Positions 37,961 through 49,566 of a stretch of 64,000 nt of DNA are shown here, in pieces; the stretch's first letter is position 1; every line of letters begins with the position of its first letter. The notes beneath the pieces were generated by a model. The model was not told the DNA's origin and did no database searches. It saw only the letters and a program-made list of their open reading frames with translations. Where the stretch lies: positions 496,325 through 560,324 of the forward strand of contig WBMV01001908.1 of the NCBI GenBank assembly GCA_013396655.1, in the 5' to 3' direction. The translations under genes were made by a program, and so were the position numbers. Source of the DNA: Campylorhamphus procurvoides. Its lineage: Eukaryota; Chordata; Aves; Passeriformes; Dendrocolaptidae.

Positions 37961-40147
37961 ATCTGTATTTCAAGCTACACATTAGTTCTCCTCTTCCCAC
38001 TCCACGACTTTCCTGAAATGATGATGAATAGTTTCCTTCATTAGTTATTTGACTAGAACGGGTTTAAATCTAACACATCTCTCAGATATTGCATTAAAGT
38101 GTACTTCCCTAGTTACCATACAGCTAAACTAAATCACATTTCCTAAGCCCCAGAATAACTGAGGTTTCTGGTGACCAAGTCATCCAGACTACATTAATAT
38201 CAGCTGTTCACCCCTAACTTGACACACTGAGCATGAGTTCCCAGTGCAGAGTTCCTCACCAAAATGCTCCCCGAAGGTTTGCACACAGCTCATACTGAAT
38301 TTGTCTTGGATGACGAGAGCTGATTTGAGTCACTTCCATTCCTTTTGACCCAAGAAGTCTGGTAATGATACTCATGGAACCTGACACTTTGTTTTTAAAG
38401 TCATCAAGGTTCCCTGTTGCTTGTGAAGAAACTGGGCACAAATTCCCACACTTCTGAAGTTTCAGCAAAGCACATTAAATCCACTGTTTATATTTGTTCC
38501 CTTTATATAATTATTAGTTCTCACAGGTTTACCCTACTTGTGAGTGTACCAAAACTGTTGTTGCCAGGCTGGGCATGCAGACCAGCCAGTGGCCCATGTC
38601 TATGAGCCTGAAGGATCAATGCTGCTTTACTTCTCTCATTGAGTCTCACTCAAGTCTGCATTTCAGTTTTCTACTGTGCTTTTTGAGGGACATTGTTGTT
38701 AACCTAAGTCAGTGCAGAGAGTATCTATCTTCAACACCCATTGTAACTGATTTGTATCCCTCATCTGAGACACAGGTGAGGAGAAAAGTTAATTTTTTTG
38801 AAGGATATATTGAAACAGTTTGATTTATGTATTGGAAAGAAGAGACAAATTATTAAACACATATCTGTTTCCAGAAATATATTTAAAATTGTTGCAAAGA
38901 AAAGAATCAAATTTTTGCCATATCCATGGTGGGTAAGGTGAAAAATAATGGTAAAAAAACCTGAAAGCAAGAGAGCATCAGATTAAGCATTAGAGAAATT
39001 TCTAGCAGTAAGGACAGCAAAGCATTGCAAGTTCTTCACTGCAAGTTTTCATAGAATTACAGTGTTCTCCAAGAGATTTGGAGAGAACTCTCCTGTAACT
39101 TTACTGAGGGCTAAGAAAATTTACAGTTGAAAGTCTTCATTAAGAACAGACTGAAGTTGGAAGACATGGTTACATCTGATTTGGAAGTCCCTCTTCTTTG
39201 TGAAAGCTGAGATTCTCACTGACATATTTTATTTGAAAAGTCATGTCCTAACCCATATCAGACAACTGTGAGGCCCTCAGAGTTCTCTGTGCCTTTTTAA
39301 ATGTCTTCCTTGGAGAGAAGGTTCCGAGGTCCTTAGCAGAAGTGAAGTGCTTAACTTGCTTTAGTATCAATGAATGTGGTCATTGTGCCCTCAGTCTCAT
39401 TCAATGGCAAGAGACATTCATCTTTTGGTGTTCAGATTTGTAAAGGCATTTAAGTTTTCCAGCACTGTTTTCCACAGTCCAAATGACCAAGGCATTAAAA
39501 CTTAATCATAAAACTAGTTTAGACCTAAAGTCTTAAAACTAAAGGACTTTGAAAGGCCACAAAACCTTTTTAGACCCAGATCCTCCAAGATGAGAGATAT
39601 TTAATCTCCAATGTTTTCACTGGAATGAGATGCTAAATGCTGACAATATTCTGTACCTAGGTGTCTTTCAAAATAAGACTTTGTTTTCTAAGTCACATAT
39701 ATGCTTTCAAGAAATTATCCATTGACCTTTATGTCAATGCCTTCAAAAAATCCTTGAACTGCTTTATTTTTATCAGTCAGCTCTGTTAAAAATCCTTGAG
39801 CTTGCTATAGCCTCCGCAGTAACTCGGAACACAACACAAGACATTTAGTGCTAGCTAGAGGGTTTTTTTTTCTTAAGCTTTGTTTCTTCTGCAGGTTTTA
39901 TGGAATTTATCAGAATTTTTTTACCCTTTTTTATGTGTAAATAAACACCCTGCTGCTATGGCAGAAGATGGCCTATAAATCAGGGGAATAAATAAACAGA
40001 TTGGGCCTGATTCACCAGAATGAAGGCAGAATATGGAGCTCCTGAGTGTTTCCTCTTGTTTTAGCATATCTTTTGGGAGCATCACTTGAAACAAATTGCT
40101 CTGTCCTTCAAAGTGTGTATAAAGGGTTATAGTTGTTTTTTGTTTCC

Positions 40148-40168
40148 TTTTTTTTTGGGGGGGGGGGG
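40148..40168 (+). repeat. T9 followed by G12 homopolymer junction
   Basis: Nine T followed directly by twelve G. A G12 run is rare in AT-rich DNA. It is prone to sequencing and assembly length errors and to polymerase slippage. Confidence 0.95.
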
Positions 40169-40629
40169 CAGTCTTCTGGTCTTCTCATAGCTTTGGAACA
40201 TCCTATCTGGAGCAGTTTGAAGCACTAACATTTAGAGTGGCTTCTAAGCATCAGCAAGGACATTCCATTGCCAGCTGTTTCTCCAGCTTAGGGAGTATCC
40301 ATTGCCAGGAGCACGGGTGCAGGAGAAGAGCAAAGGATCTCATAAGTCTGCTGGTGTAGAACAATGGTCTGCACAGGGTGTCCGGTGCTATCTCTGTGCA
40401 TGATGATATAAATTACTATAGCCTCAATTTCAAAAAGACCAGGATTCATTTTACCCATTGCATAATTATTTTGCTGTTCATTCCCCATATTCTATCAAAT
40501 TGAAGCTTGCTGCTATTTCTCAGCAGCTATTTGTTCCAATTTCCTACATTAAACCTTAGCATACTTTCTAAATCTGCAAAAGTATCAGTGGATTGCACTA
40601 AAGCAGCTTTGAAGTAAAAAACTCCTGTA

Positions 40630-40771
40630 CTGTTGTTTTTCTTTGGTTGTGGGCTATTTGTTTTAGGGGGTTGTTTATTTTTTTTTCATTGCTTGACTTT
40701 TGTTGGGGGTTTTTTGTTTTGTTTTACTGTTTGTTTTTTGTTGGTTTTTTGTTTGGTTGGTTTTTTTTAAC
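40630..40771 (+). repeat. T/G-rich low-complexity tract (TTTTG-like)
   Basis: Roughly 140 bp composed almost wholly of T and G with loose TTTGTTTT and TTGGTT units and almost no A or C. The minus strand would be A/C-rich. It probably arose from a degraded poly(A)/AAACA-type simple repeat, with no associated retrogene visible. Confidence 0.8.
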
Positions 40772-41676
40772 AAAACTGACTATTAACTCTTGTGGAGGGC
40801 CGATCTCATAACTTGAGTGTGGGAAGTGATTTACAGTTTTCATCTACTCATTACTGTGAAATGCTGACCTGCAAATTTTGCAAATTCCCACAACCTCTGA
40901 AGTCCTACTCCAGCAGGATATAAATACAGCCATTCTCTCTGCTGTCTGTGGTATTGGACTGGCTTCTCAGCTTATCAGCAAGGAAAGCAGTGTACATGTT
41001 GGGGCACTGGGAGCCCAGAGATCTCATATCTTCAAAATTATACACACTTGCATGAAAATTACCTAGAGCAGGACTAAAATTTAAGGCCTGCTTTCTTGCT
41101 GCACTTCATCTGTATAATCCAAGGGTTTAACTGGGATTTTGCTGAGCCTGTGCTGACTCTCTCTGGGGTAGAGAAACTTTCAGCTATTGCTGCTAGTAGG
41201 GATTTTGACCTCTTGATACTGAGATTTATGTTATCCATACTAGTTCAGATAATGTTTCAGATTCATGTGCTGATGTTGCATCCTCATGGTGACTCTTGAA
41301 ATAATTACAATGCGCCTGAGCTAATTTGAGGAACATTTCCTTCAGCAGTAGCATAGTGAAAGAGAAAAGGGTGGCACAGTAACTGTCTCTGTTATTTCAG
41401 TGACACTGGGTTTTTTTCTGCCTATGTTACCATTTCTGATAAACATCTTTACACTTTTCCCTGCATGGCACCTTCACATTTTGATAGTTTCTCATTAAAA
41501 TCCAGTTATCTTTACACTATTTCCCTCCAAAATCACATTAAGGCCATCAGTGACACCTTCCAAAATCCTTGACTCTGGCACAGCAGCTGCTGTGTGTGCT
41601 GTGGCTGTTGTTACTGAACTCCTCATCGCTGTCTCACACCCCTGCATGCTCAGGGAAAGAACCGGGGCTTTCTTTT

Positions 41677-41740
41677 GTGTTTGTACAACACTTAGCACAG
41701 CAGGGACCTGGTTCCTTCCACATTACAAAAACACAATAAT
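41677..41740 (+). repeat. Relic of an old amniote repeat 3' end
   Basis: 'tgtttgtacaacacttagca' followed by 'cagcagggacctggttcctt', then 'cacattacaaaaacacaata', follows a known ancient amniote repeat ending ('tgtacagcacctagcacaatggggccctg...taatacaaataataa'). The family is not named with certainty. A second relic with the same 'cctagca' core is at 8.44 kb. Confidence 0.5.
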
Positions 41741-44700
41741 GACATTGAAAAGAAGGAAAATGTACAGCAGAAATAGCTGCATTGCCAATTGATGCAAGTC
41801 AGAAGGGTGGTATTAAATTTAACCTCCTACAACATTCCAGAGTTAATTTGGGGTCCATGGGATTTTTAAGAAGAAACACAGCCTACTTTTCTGAATAATT
41901 AGGCAAAAGGATTCTTGCTAAAATGTACTAAACAGTCATGAAGAAAAAAACACCTAAATTTAAAGATTAAAATTTCCCTAAATTAGAAGCTTGGATAAGC
42001 ATTTTGGAGGAAGGGAGAGAATCTCTGCTTCTGCCAATTTTTTTTTATTCAAAGCCCCAAGGTAACTGCAAACATTTTCTTTGGGACAACAGAAGATAAA
42101 TGGTGAATTTTGTCTCTGTGACCATCTTTACTAAAATTAATTCTGGAGGCTTTTTGGTGACAAGAGACAGCACACACACTTACATGGTTGAGCACAAGGA
42201 AATCTGAAAGAGCTGAGAAAGACTGGGACTGCCATCTCTGAGGGCACTTCAGGGATATACCTACCCTGCACTGGACACCAGAGAAGCCCTTTCACTCATC
42301 TTTTGTGTCTTGGCAGGCTTTTCCTGCAGCAGAGAGGAGCAGTTGGGTTTACCCTGAGTCCTTTTTTAGTTCACTCTCCCTTTTTCCAGTCCAGATCTGG
42401 GAAAGAGAGCTTCACTGTGAATTTCTTGAGAGCGAAGATCCCTGAGTGAGTTTTTTGGGAGCCACCCTAACTAAAACTGTAGTGAGAAGGAGCTCCTCCA
42501 CCCCTGTGCACAGGACCTGCTCAATCATCAGGCACCAGTGGGCATGAAGGAGATCTCAGAAGGATGCTGGTGAGACAAGACAGTACTTGTCAATGACTCC
42601 TATGAGGCTGTTTTTATATATAGGACGTTTTCATGCTTTTCAGGCTATTCTGTGTTTTGGTTTTTCTCTTTCTCACCTGAGCTTTGTGCAAAAACTCACT
42701 AAAGCAGAAACTTAAACTCCATTGCTCCTGGCTTCCACAACAGAAAACTATTCTTTCCTCGTGAATATTTAAATGTGTGTCCTTATTAAGGAAACGTGTC
42801 CAGAGGTGGTTGTGAGGGAGAATGATTCCTGAGTATCCTATAGGCCAGCAATAAGGGCTGAGCTGAACATCCTGATCTGAGGAAGGGGTGGAGAAGATTC
42901 CTGAAATAATTTCCATTAGAAATGCCCTCTTCTCTGAAGCACAGTGGTGAATATCCCACCATGAACCCAGTTAGATGCATCCCATTTTGTAAGAAATGGC
43001 GTTAATAAATAGAGATGCAGAGAGCATATTCACGTCCAGTGGAAGGAAGACATAGCCTTATAGCTGAAATGAGCTCAACTGCATGTCTAGCTTGATAACA
43101 GATCAGACACATATCACCAAAGCTTGGAGCTACAGACAGGATGAACAACGGCCTTGGGTAGCACTCCTGATGAACCTTTGAGAGACACACATGCTGTTGC
43201 AAAGAAGTAGTTCCTCAGTTCCCCGTGTTTGAGGGCACAGAGCCCTGGAATGTGCCAGGTGAGGTTCTTAGATCTTTGTTGCAAGAAACAGAGTAAATAA
43301 GTATGATCTCAACTCTGACTTCTGTGGCTAGACTTTTCTGACACCCAAGCCAATTTCCCTAGTAATGGTCACTGATACCTCTACCCAACATCACCAGCAC
43401 AAGATACCTTCTCTGTCAATGATGCTTTCTGTATCAATGTGCTTGCAGAACTACACGCTATGCAAATAAAAAGGTCATCTTGACTGAAGTATGACTATGT
43501 TTTCTGTCCAAATTGTTCCCATCTCACATAGAGGCACATCAGAGCTGTGTTCACACCACCTCAAGCCTATGGGGCCAGCTATTCAGCTGTCCCCTGCTCT
43601 CTTCTACCACTTCCAAATCTGATACTGGCTTGGAAAATGCTTGTCCTGTGATCTGCTGACTGTATATACACCTCCTATGAAAGACAAGAAGAGGAAAAGA
43701 AGGATCTGAGCATGCAGGAAGAGAAGTCGTTTCACAAATGAAGCTTTCGCTACAGCAGAGACATCAGTAATAGCTTTCTCCTGTACATTTGGTAACAGCT
43801 AATAAGAGAGGATGGAAGAGCCAGCACAGTTGCCTTTGTATGGTTAAAAAAACAATCAACATCCGATGGGGGAATGGAAACTGGAAGCGAGGCTGTGGTT
43901 ATCTAGTGATTGTAAAACCTTTGGCTTGCAGGAGAACTGTTGACCAGGAGCACAGTGAGAGCGATGAGTAGCACCACTCCAGCAGAGAAGCATCATTAAA
44001 AATGCAAGTTCTGAAACACAGTTACTGTGTTTCAGTACATATCCTGGACTTTAAGAGACTCCACAGATTCAAAGGTTAGTTCAGGGTAGAGTTTGCTGGG
44101 TTGTCCGCCAAACAATGTGGGGAAATTCCTTATAATACTTTGCCCTGAGGTCCCAGCTATGAGGTGGATCACTACAGTAGGGTGGATGGAGGTGGGTGAG
44201 GCAGAGCCATTGTTTTTGCCTGCAGAGCACTAAATTGCTGCAGCAGCATCTGACAGAAATTATAAAGATATGCTCTTCTGCTACAGCAAAGAGGGAGTGG
44301 ATAATTGCACCACAGGGACACCTCTGGGATACAGCCATTTATAGTTAGTCAGAATTATTCATCTGTTTGGCAAACTTTTATTTCTTTTATAACAAGTGTA
44401 AAGATTGACTAAGGATACAACCAGGAGATACAGTAACCACACTGCCAGTCTGGGAGGCCTGCATATGCAAGGTAAGGAGCAGGCAAACGCATCATTTAGC
44501 AAGCTTCCTTTCAGGTGGAAATGCTGAGTGCAGGAAGTCTGCTGCTGCTCTTAATGTTGAGACTGGTCAATGCATTTCTCACTACATCCCTGAGATGGAT
44601 TGTATTTTAATAGGCTTGGCTTCCATAGTGAGCAGCTTAATGCTCCACCTGACGGATGACGCTTTGCTGGAGGGCTGGCAGCTCCTGCCAGGGCAGCATC

Positions 44701-45540
44701 TTGCTGAGGTAGAAGTGTGGTGTCAGCAGCAGGGAAGAGTCCAGCTCAAGGGGTCCATCTCTCTTGTGCACATACACGAGGACACACACACACAGCTTGT
44801 CTTCTGAAAGCATTAGCAGAAGGGAGGATGAAAGCAGCAAAGACCTACTTAACAGGCACAGGTGGCTGTGACTTTAGCCCTTCACAGCCTATTTGCTACA
44901 GTTGGAGTGTCAGCTTTAATGAGTACCACCGTGGAAACCAACCTCTGTCCACACATGCATTTTTAGGGGTGGCTGAAATCAAGACAAAGCTAAAACCTGA
45001 AGGGGCCAAAAGCAGAGCGTCCATCTGCCCAGCAGGACATCAGAGCTGATTCCCCATCTGGGCCCATTCTCACCTGCAGCACTTTCTCTAACCTGATGGT
45101 GTAGTTCCCTCAGCAGTAATCTGCTGTATCACACCAGGAATAGTATTTTCTCATTACAGCCCAAGAGGGTCTCATGGACCAAAGGAAATAAGCCTCTGCT
45201 GAGAAAGAAGGATTGTTGGTGCAGCATGTGCCATTCATGACCTGCAGTGTGAATCACAGGTGTGAAAGATCATTGATCTCTCCTGCCTTCTGACTACACA
45301 TACTATGCAGAACTAAGCTTTCTCACTACAGAAGGAGGGAAATAGCATGGAAATAGAAAACAGAAGTCCAAGAGCTGCCAGGTTAACTACCTTTTGTATT
45401 CTTATGATAGACAGGTTTATGAAATGCTTCTACCCACCTAAGGAGTCCAAAACAAGGCTCTTACTATGAGTGTTAATATGGGGGGTGGGGGGTTTGGAAT
45501 AAACTAATCTTGCTCATATATTCAGAGACCTGCAGCCTGA

Positions 45541-45573
45541 CTATTTATTTATTTATTCTTCTTCTTCCTGCTG
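45541..45573 (+). repeat. (TTTA)n and (TTC)n microsatellites
   Basis: About four TTTA units run directly into about four TTC units and then CTG units. A short, probably weakly polymorphic simple repeat in non-coding DNA. Confidence 0.85.
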
Positions 45574-47219
45574 CTTTCCCACCTCCTAAAGTCATTGTCT
45601 AGTATCAACTAACCTTTAAGGAGGTTTCAGAGATTTGCAACACCTATGCCTAGTAAGAATTGGGTCTGAATAGAGGAAAAAGATCCAAATCAATGTCTCC
45701 ATAGAAGAAAAGGTCTCAGAGTGAGCTTTACAGTTATCTGTTTAGCTCACCCTGCCCATGCAGATCTGCTGCAGAACGATCTTCCCTACTGAATCAGGGG
45801 CCTGGGAGGATGATGCAAGTTCCATGATGCAGCCAATGCAGTGGGCAGGCTATGGAAACTCCTGTAAGCAATGACATTGTATAGGAATTTGTAAGACAGA
45901 GTTGGTGGGTTGTATAGGAGTAGGCGTACTAAGGCAGGTGAAATAGGGGTTTACTAATCCTGCTACCATCAGAGCACGGTATTTGTGGTGTTGTCAGTAG
46001 CACTACCTACATCCCAGCCATAGGAGACTGACTAAAAGACAGACCCTCGCCCAAAGAACTGTCCACTAAAAGCTCACTGGCCATTTTTGTGGAGTCATTT
46101 AAGCCTTCTTTCAATGCAGCATTTAAACTTATCACCATCAAAATCATTTAAAGAAAATCACTGGCTTCAGTTGAGCTGTTTCCCAAATCAGGGACAAGGT
46201 TGTGTATCTTGTAGTATCAAAGATGTGCAGAGTGAAGTGAGGAGTGAGGTGGCATTGTCATAATTACCCTACGCAACCCAAGTGGGTAATGATCCTGTTT
46301 GGATGCCTTGACTAGCAAAGCAAGCCTGTGCAGTTAAATAGCATGTTGAAAGTTCCAGTCAAAATTTAGGAACATACAGGGCAATATTTCAGATAATGTG
46401 GCAGTCTTATCTATTTGTCAAAAGTAAAACCTGAAAATTTAAAGGACCATATTCTATTTTGCCTGATAGAAAAAAGGGGTTAGAAGATATTTGATTGAGG
46501 TGTTCCTAATTATATGAGAAATAGTGAAAACTAATCACTGTCCTTTTTATATTGTCACATAATGCAAGAACAAGGGGACTCTTAAAATGTAAATTAATAA
46601 GCAGTACCTTTAGTATTCAAGTGTATTTAGTGAATCATGTTACAATTATAGTATATATAAATAATCCACCAATTTCCATAAAACTATCTGATAAAATTCA
46701 CCCATAACAATAGTTCATTTCCAAACTCACTTTTCATTATTCAAAATCCTTTAGAAGGCCAAGGGAAGCTGTTGGCTGGGCATTGTAAAAGGCTGTGTAT
46801 TTAGAACAAATCCAAGGAGTGGACTGGTGCAACCTGTACTCCTCTTCAGAAATTCACAGTTCTAGGAAGTTAAGGACACTAATGCAGAGGCTGGCTAAAA
46901 GGAAGAGAGAAAAGACCCCACACTGGATAATTTTATGACCATTAGTAACATTTGTATCTATACAAGCCAAGATAATTATAATGGTAATCATATCTCATGC
47001 TTCAGAGCCTAAAGTGATTGCCTACAGAGGCCAGGGAAGCCTTGGAGAGTTTCCATTGAAAGGAAGATTAGAAATGCTTAAGATTATTTAATTTGGACAT
47101 AGCAGAAAGAAGACACTTATTTGCGTCTGGCTTTCACCCTTTGCCTCTGTGAATTACATATATAAGAAATATCATTAAAATCCACATTCACCACACAGCC
47201 TTCACATACATCAACAAAG

Positions 47220-47436
47220 AAAACCAGACCAAACCAAACCAAAGTTCCCCACAAAAAATCAGAATAACATCATCACAACACCAAACAAAAGTGGACAATT
47301 TACACAAAATCTACCCTTGATCCTTCACCACAATTACAACAAAAATTCTCTATTATCATTTCATTCTCCAGTGTTGTTCAGTACTGGTTTTGCCCATTAC
47401 TTCTCCCACTTACTCTCCTTATCTTAAAATCCTACT
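47220..47436 (-). other. Possible ERV leader sequence (weak)
   Basis: If the 47.46-49.02 kb element is a 5' LTR on the minus strand, the sequence after its primer binding site should be the retroviral leader. On that strand this stretch is G/T-rich and lacks C ('gttgtggtgatgatg' style words), including a TTTGG repeat. No gag reading frame or packaging signal can be recognised, so the leftward end of any internal remnant is undefined. Confidence 0.25.
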
Positions 47437-47456
47437 GATCTTGGATTTTGGCACCA
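47437..47456 (-). promoter_or_regulatory. Decayed primer binding site, tRNA-Phe type
   Basis: On the minus strand, 6 nt after the LTR end, the sequence reads TGGTGCCAAAATCCAAGATC. The complement of the tRNA-Phe 3' end is TGGTGCCGAAACCCGGGATC. Sixteen of 20 positions agree and all four differences are G-to-A or C-to-T, as expected from decay of a C+G-rich site. The leading TGG (pairing with the tRNA CCA end) is intact. The position next to an LTR end makes a chance match unlikely. It supports reading the outer LTR as a 5' LTR on the minus strand. Confidence 0.6.
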
Positions 47457-47843
47457 AAAGGCTGTAGTGGGTTGACCTTGGGTGGATGCCAGGTACTCAC
47501 CAAAGCCACTTTCTCATTCCCCTCTGCAACTGGACAGAGGAGAGAAAATATAACAAAGGGTTCATGAGTTGAGGTAAGGACTGGGAGAGATCACTTACGG
47601 ATCACCACCACAGGCAAAACGGACACAGAGTGAGGATATTAATTAAATTTATTGCTAACAGAATCAGAGCAGAAGGATACAAGTAAAATAAATGTTAAAA
47701 ACACCTTCCCCCCACCCCTCCCTCCTTCCAGCTTCTACCTTTTCCCCTCAAGAGGCACAGGGACAGGAGGAATGGGGCTTACAGTCAGTTCATCACAGGT
47801 TGTTTCTGCTGCTGCTCAGGGAGAGGAGTCCTTCCCCTACTCC

Positions 47844-47849
47844 CTGTGG
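47844..47849. repeat. Left target-site duplication CTGTGG
   Basis: CTGTGG directly precedes the nested LTR and is repeated directly after it. A 6-bp duplication is typical of alpha-/beta-like retroviral integrases (ERVK class). Confidence 0.88.
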
Positions 47850-48307
47850 TGTTAGGGAAGATAAACAATTATTAACAGATGGAGATCTGGAGGGATTGTC
47901 CAGCAAGCCCTGGGCAGCAGATACTGAAAGGGTTTCTTCCCTTCGATAAGACAGGAGCCTGCCACGAGAGATTACTTTGAAGACCAGGACTGTTTCCAGC
48001 CATCTATAATCCCTTTCTTCCTTTGCAAGATCTGAAAGGACTTTTACGAGATGTTGCAGGACCTGCAGAAACACTTTGTTCCCCCCAGGTGGTCCTGGCA
48101 TGGAGAAATGTTTACCCATATGTTGAAATAGAGTGACTGGATTGCCTAAGTCCTACTTAACATAGTTAATCCCCCTCATTAACATGTTCTACCTCCTCAT
48201 TGACATACCCTGTTCCTCAGTTCTATATACTGTAGCTCGAGTGATCAATAAATTCTCTCAGTTTCTACCCTCAAACTGGGAACGTCTAGATTATTGACCG
48301 ACCAACA
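47850..48307 (+). mobile_element. Nested solo LTR, 458 bp, ERVK-like
   Basis: The element begins TGTTAGGG and ends GACCAACA, giving TGTT...AACA inverted ends. It is flanked by perfect 6-bp direct repeats and sits inside the older LTR. A TATATA box lies near 48224-48229 and AATAAA at 48247-48252, only about 20 bp downstream, in plus orientation. This compact promoter/poly(A) layout and the 6-bp duplication fit an ERVK (alpha/beta-retrovirus-like) LTR. No internal sequence or second LTR is present, so it is a solo LTR from recombination. Its intact ends imply it is younger than the host LTR. The family is not named. Confidence 0.88.
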
Positions 48308-48602
48308 CTGTGGGGTCCCTCCCATGGAAGGCAGTCCTCTGCAAACTTTTCCAGCATGAGTCCATTCCACAGGCAACAGTTCTCAATGAACTGCTGCCAT
48401 GTGGGTCACTTTTCCATGGGGTGCAATCCTTCAAGCACAGCCTGCTCCAGTGTGGGTCCCCCACAGGGCCACAATTCCTACCAGGACAGCCTTCTCCCAT
48501 GTGGGTGCCTCTCCCCATGGGTCAGCATGTCCCTGCCAGGACCCTGCTCAGGCACGGACCTCCCACAGGATCACAGCCTCCTTTGGGCATCTGCCTGCTC
48601 TG
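48307..48602 (-). repeat. Degenerate tandem repeats of about 45-52 bp inside the LTR
   Basis: Five to seven units share the core 'tgctcca-tgtgggtc-cc-ccatggg-tcacag-cct', for example starting near 48353, 48398, 48449, 48498 and 48550. The array is G+C-rich against an AT-rich background and lies between promoter and poly(A) signal on the minus strand. Such arrays are a feature of this LTR type in birds. The nested LTR entered the first unit. The array also produces long chance open frames in several registers. Confidence 0.7.
48308..48313. repeat. Right target-site duplication CTGTGG
   Basis: Identical to 47844-47849 and directly abuts the AACA end of the nested LTR. Removing the insert and one copy restores a continuous 'tccctgtggggtccc' LTR unit. 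Confidence 0.88.
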
Positions 48603-49565
48603 GCAGGGGCTGTCCAGGGGCTGCAAGTGGATCTCTGCACCCCTGTAGTTCTCCCTGGGCTGCTCCACCATGGTCTGCAATATGGGATGCAGGAGAATCT
48701 CTGCTCCAGTGCCTGGAGTACTTCCTTCCCTCCTTCTCCCTCCTTCCCACTGACCTTGGTGTCTGCATAATTATTCACATGTTCATGCTCTGCTCTGGCT
48801 GCAATTTTCATCTGCAGAACAACTTTTTTTGCTTCTTAAATATGTTATCCCAGAGGTGTTACTATCATTCCCGATTGGCTCAGCCTTGGCCAGTGGTGGG
48901 TCCATCCTGGAGCCAGCTGCCATTGGTTCTACCAGACATGGGGGAATCTTCCGACAGCTTCTCACAGAAGGCTTCTTTGTAGCCCCCTCACTACCAGAAC
49001 CTGGCCACACAAACCCAATACACTTCTCTTTCAAATGCATTTCCTTTCTCCTTTCTGAATCAATTTCTTCCCTGTTGGCTTTAAGTGTAACCTGGTATCC
49101 CCACTGGCATCTGCACTTTTCCTTTCCCATTTATTTTGTGCCTGGATCTTGCTGTTTCCCCCCAGACCTCATACCCAGTGTCTCAGCCTATTCCTCTCTT
49201 GTGCTCATTATGCTCACTAGATAATGACTCTCCAATGTGAACAGGCTACTCTTGCATCCATTGTCCTTGACTAGACTTCATTAGCAATCCCTACTCTGAC
49301 TTTGCTGCTCCCCAAATGGCACCAGGCTGTCTCTTCTCTTTGCCTGCTCCCTCCATCACAGGAGCCTTTTCCAACCAAGTTCTCCAAACTTTTGGTATTT
49401 CTATATGCCAATATTTCCACTAAGACCCACAGGTATCACAATACTAGCATCAAGCAGAACAGTCTCATTTTACAAATTATCTACTGTTTTTAAAACTGAA
49501 GAAAGTGAGTAAAGAATTGGAAATGCCTTCTGTTGCACTTTACAATTACAAAAGTTGCAGTGGGA

Positions 49566-49566
49566 N
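49566..49566. other. Assembly gap (single N)
   Basis: A single N separates 'gcagtggga' from 'ccaggggctgc'. The sequence to its right restarts at a point already present 953 bases upstream (48614). It marks a join between contigs that overlap and were not merged. Confidence 0.95.

Larger units (their letters stand above)
37607..47219. other. Mostly unique sequence, no gene seen
   Basis: No gene or RNA is supported. The block contains low-complexity T/G tracts at 40.1-40.8 kb, an old-repeat relic at 41.7 kb, a GGGGGGTGGGGGG stretch near 45480, and TTTA/TTC microsatellites at 45.5 kb. AT-rich sequence at 37740-37960 is even in composition and could be conserved, without proof. Confidence 0.55.
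47463..49022 (-). mobile_element. Avian ERV LTR, about 1.1 kb, with a nested insertion
   Basis: The ends are TG...CA in canonical form: minus strand TGTATTGGGTTTGTG at 49022 and TCAACCCACTACA at 47463. With the 458-bp insert and one 6-bp duplication removed it is 1096 bp. On the minus strand there is a TATA-like ATATTTAA (complement of 48836-48843), an array of about 50-bp G+C-rich units, and AATAAA (complement of 47648-47653) upstream of the 3' end. A tRNA-Phe-like primer site adjoins the 3' end, so this is a 5' LTR with most of its provirus lost. No matching 5-bp flanking duplication was found ('aaggc' versus 'cttct'). Avian long LTRs of this design are usually classed as ERVL or related; the exact family is not certain. 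The open frames of 80-208 codons over it are not genes. Confidence 0.82.

Noticed and set aside
48356..48982. 208-codon open frame plus overlapping frames of 87-131 codons on both strands
   Set aside because: They lie in the G+C-rich tandem array and U3 region of an ERV LTR; open in several registers at once, with no retroviral protein similarity.
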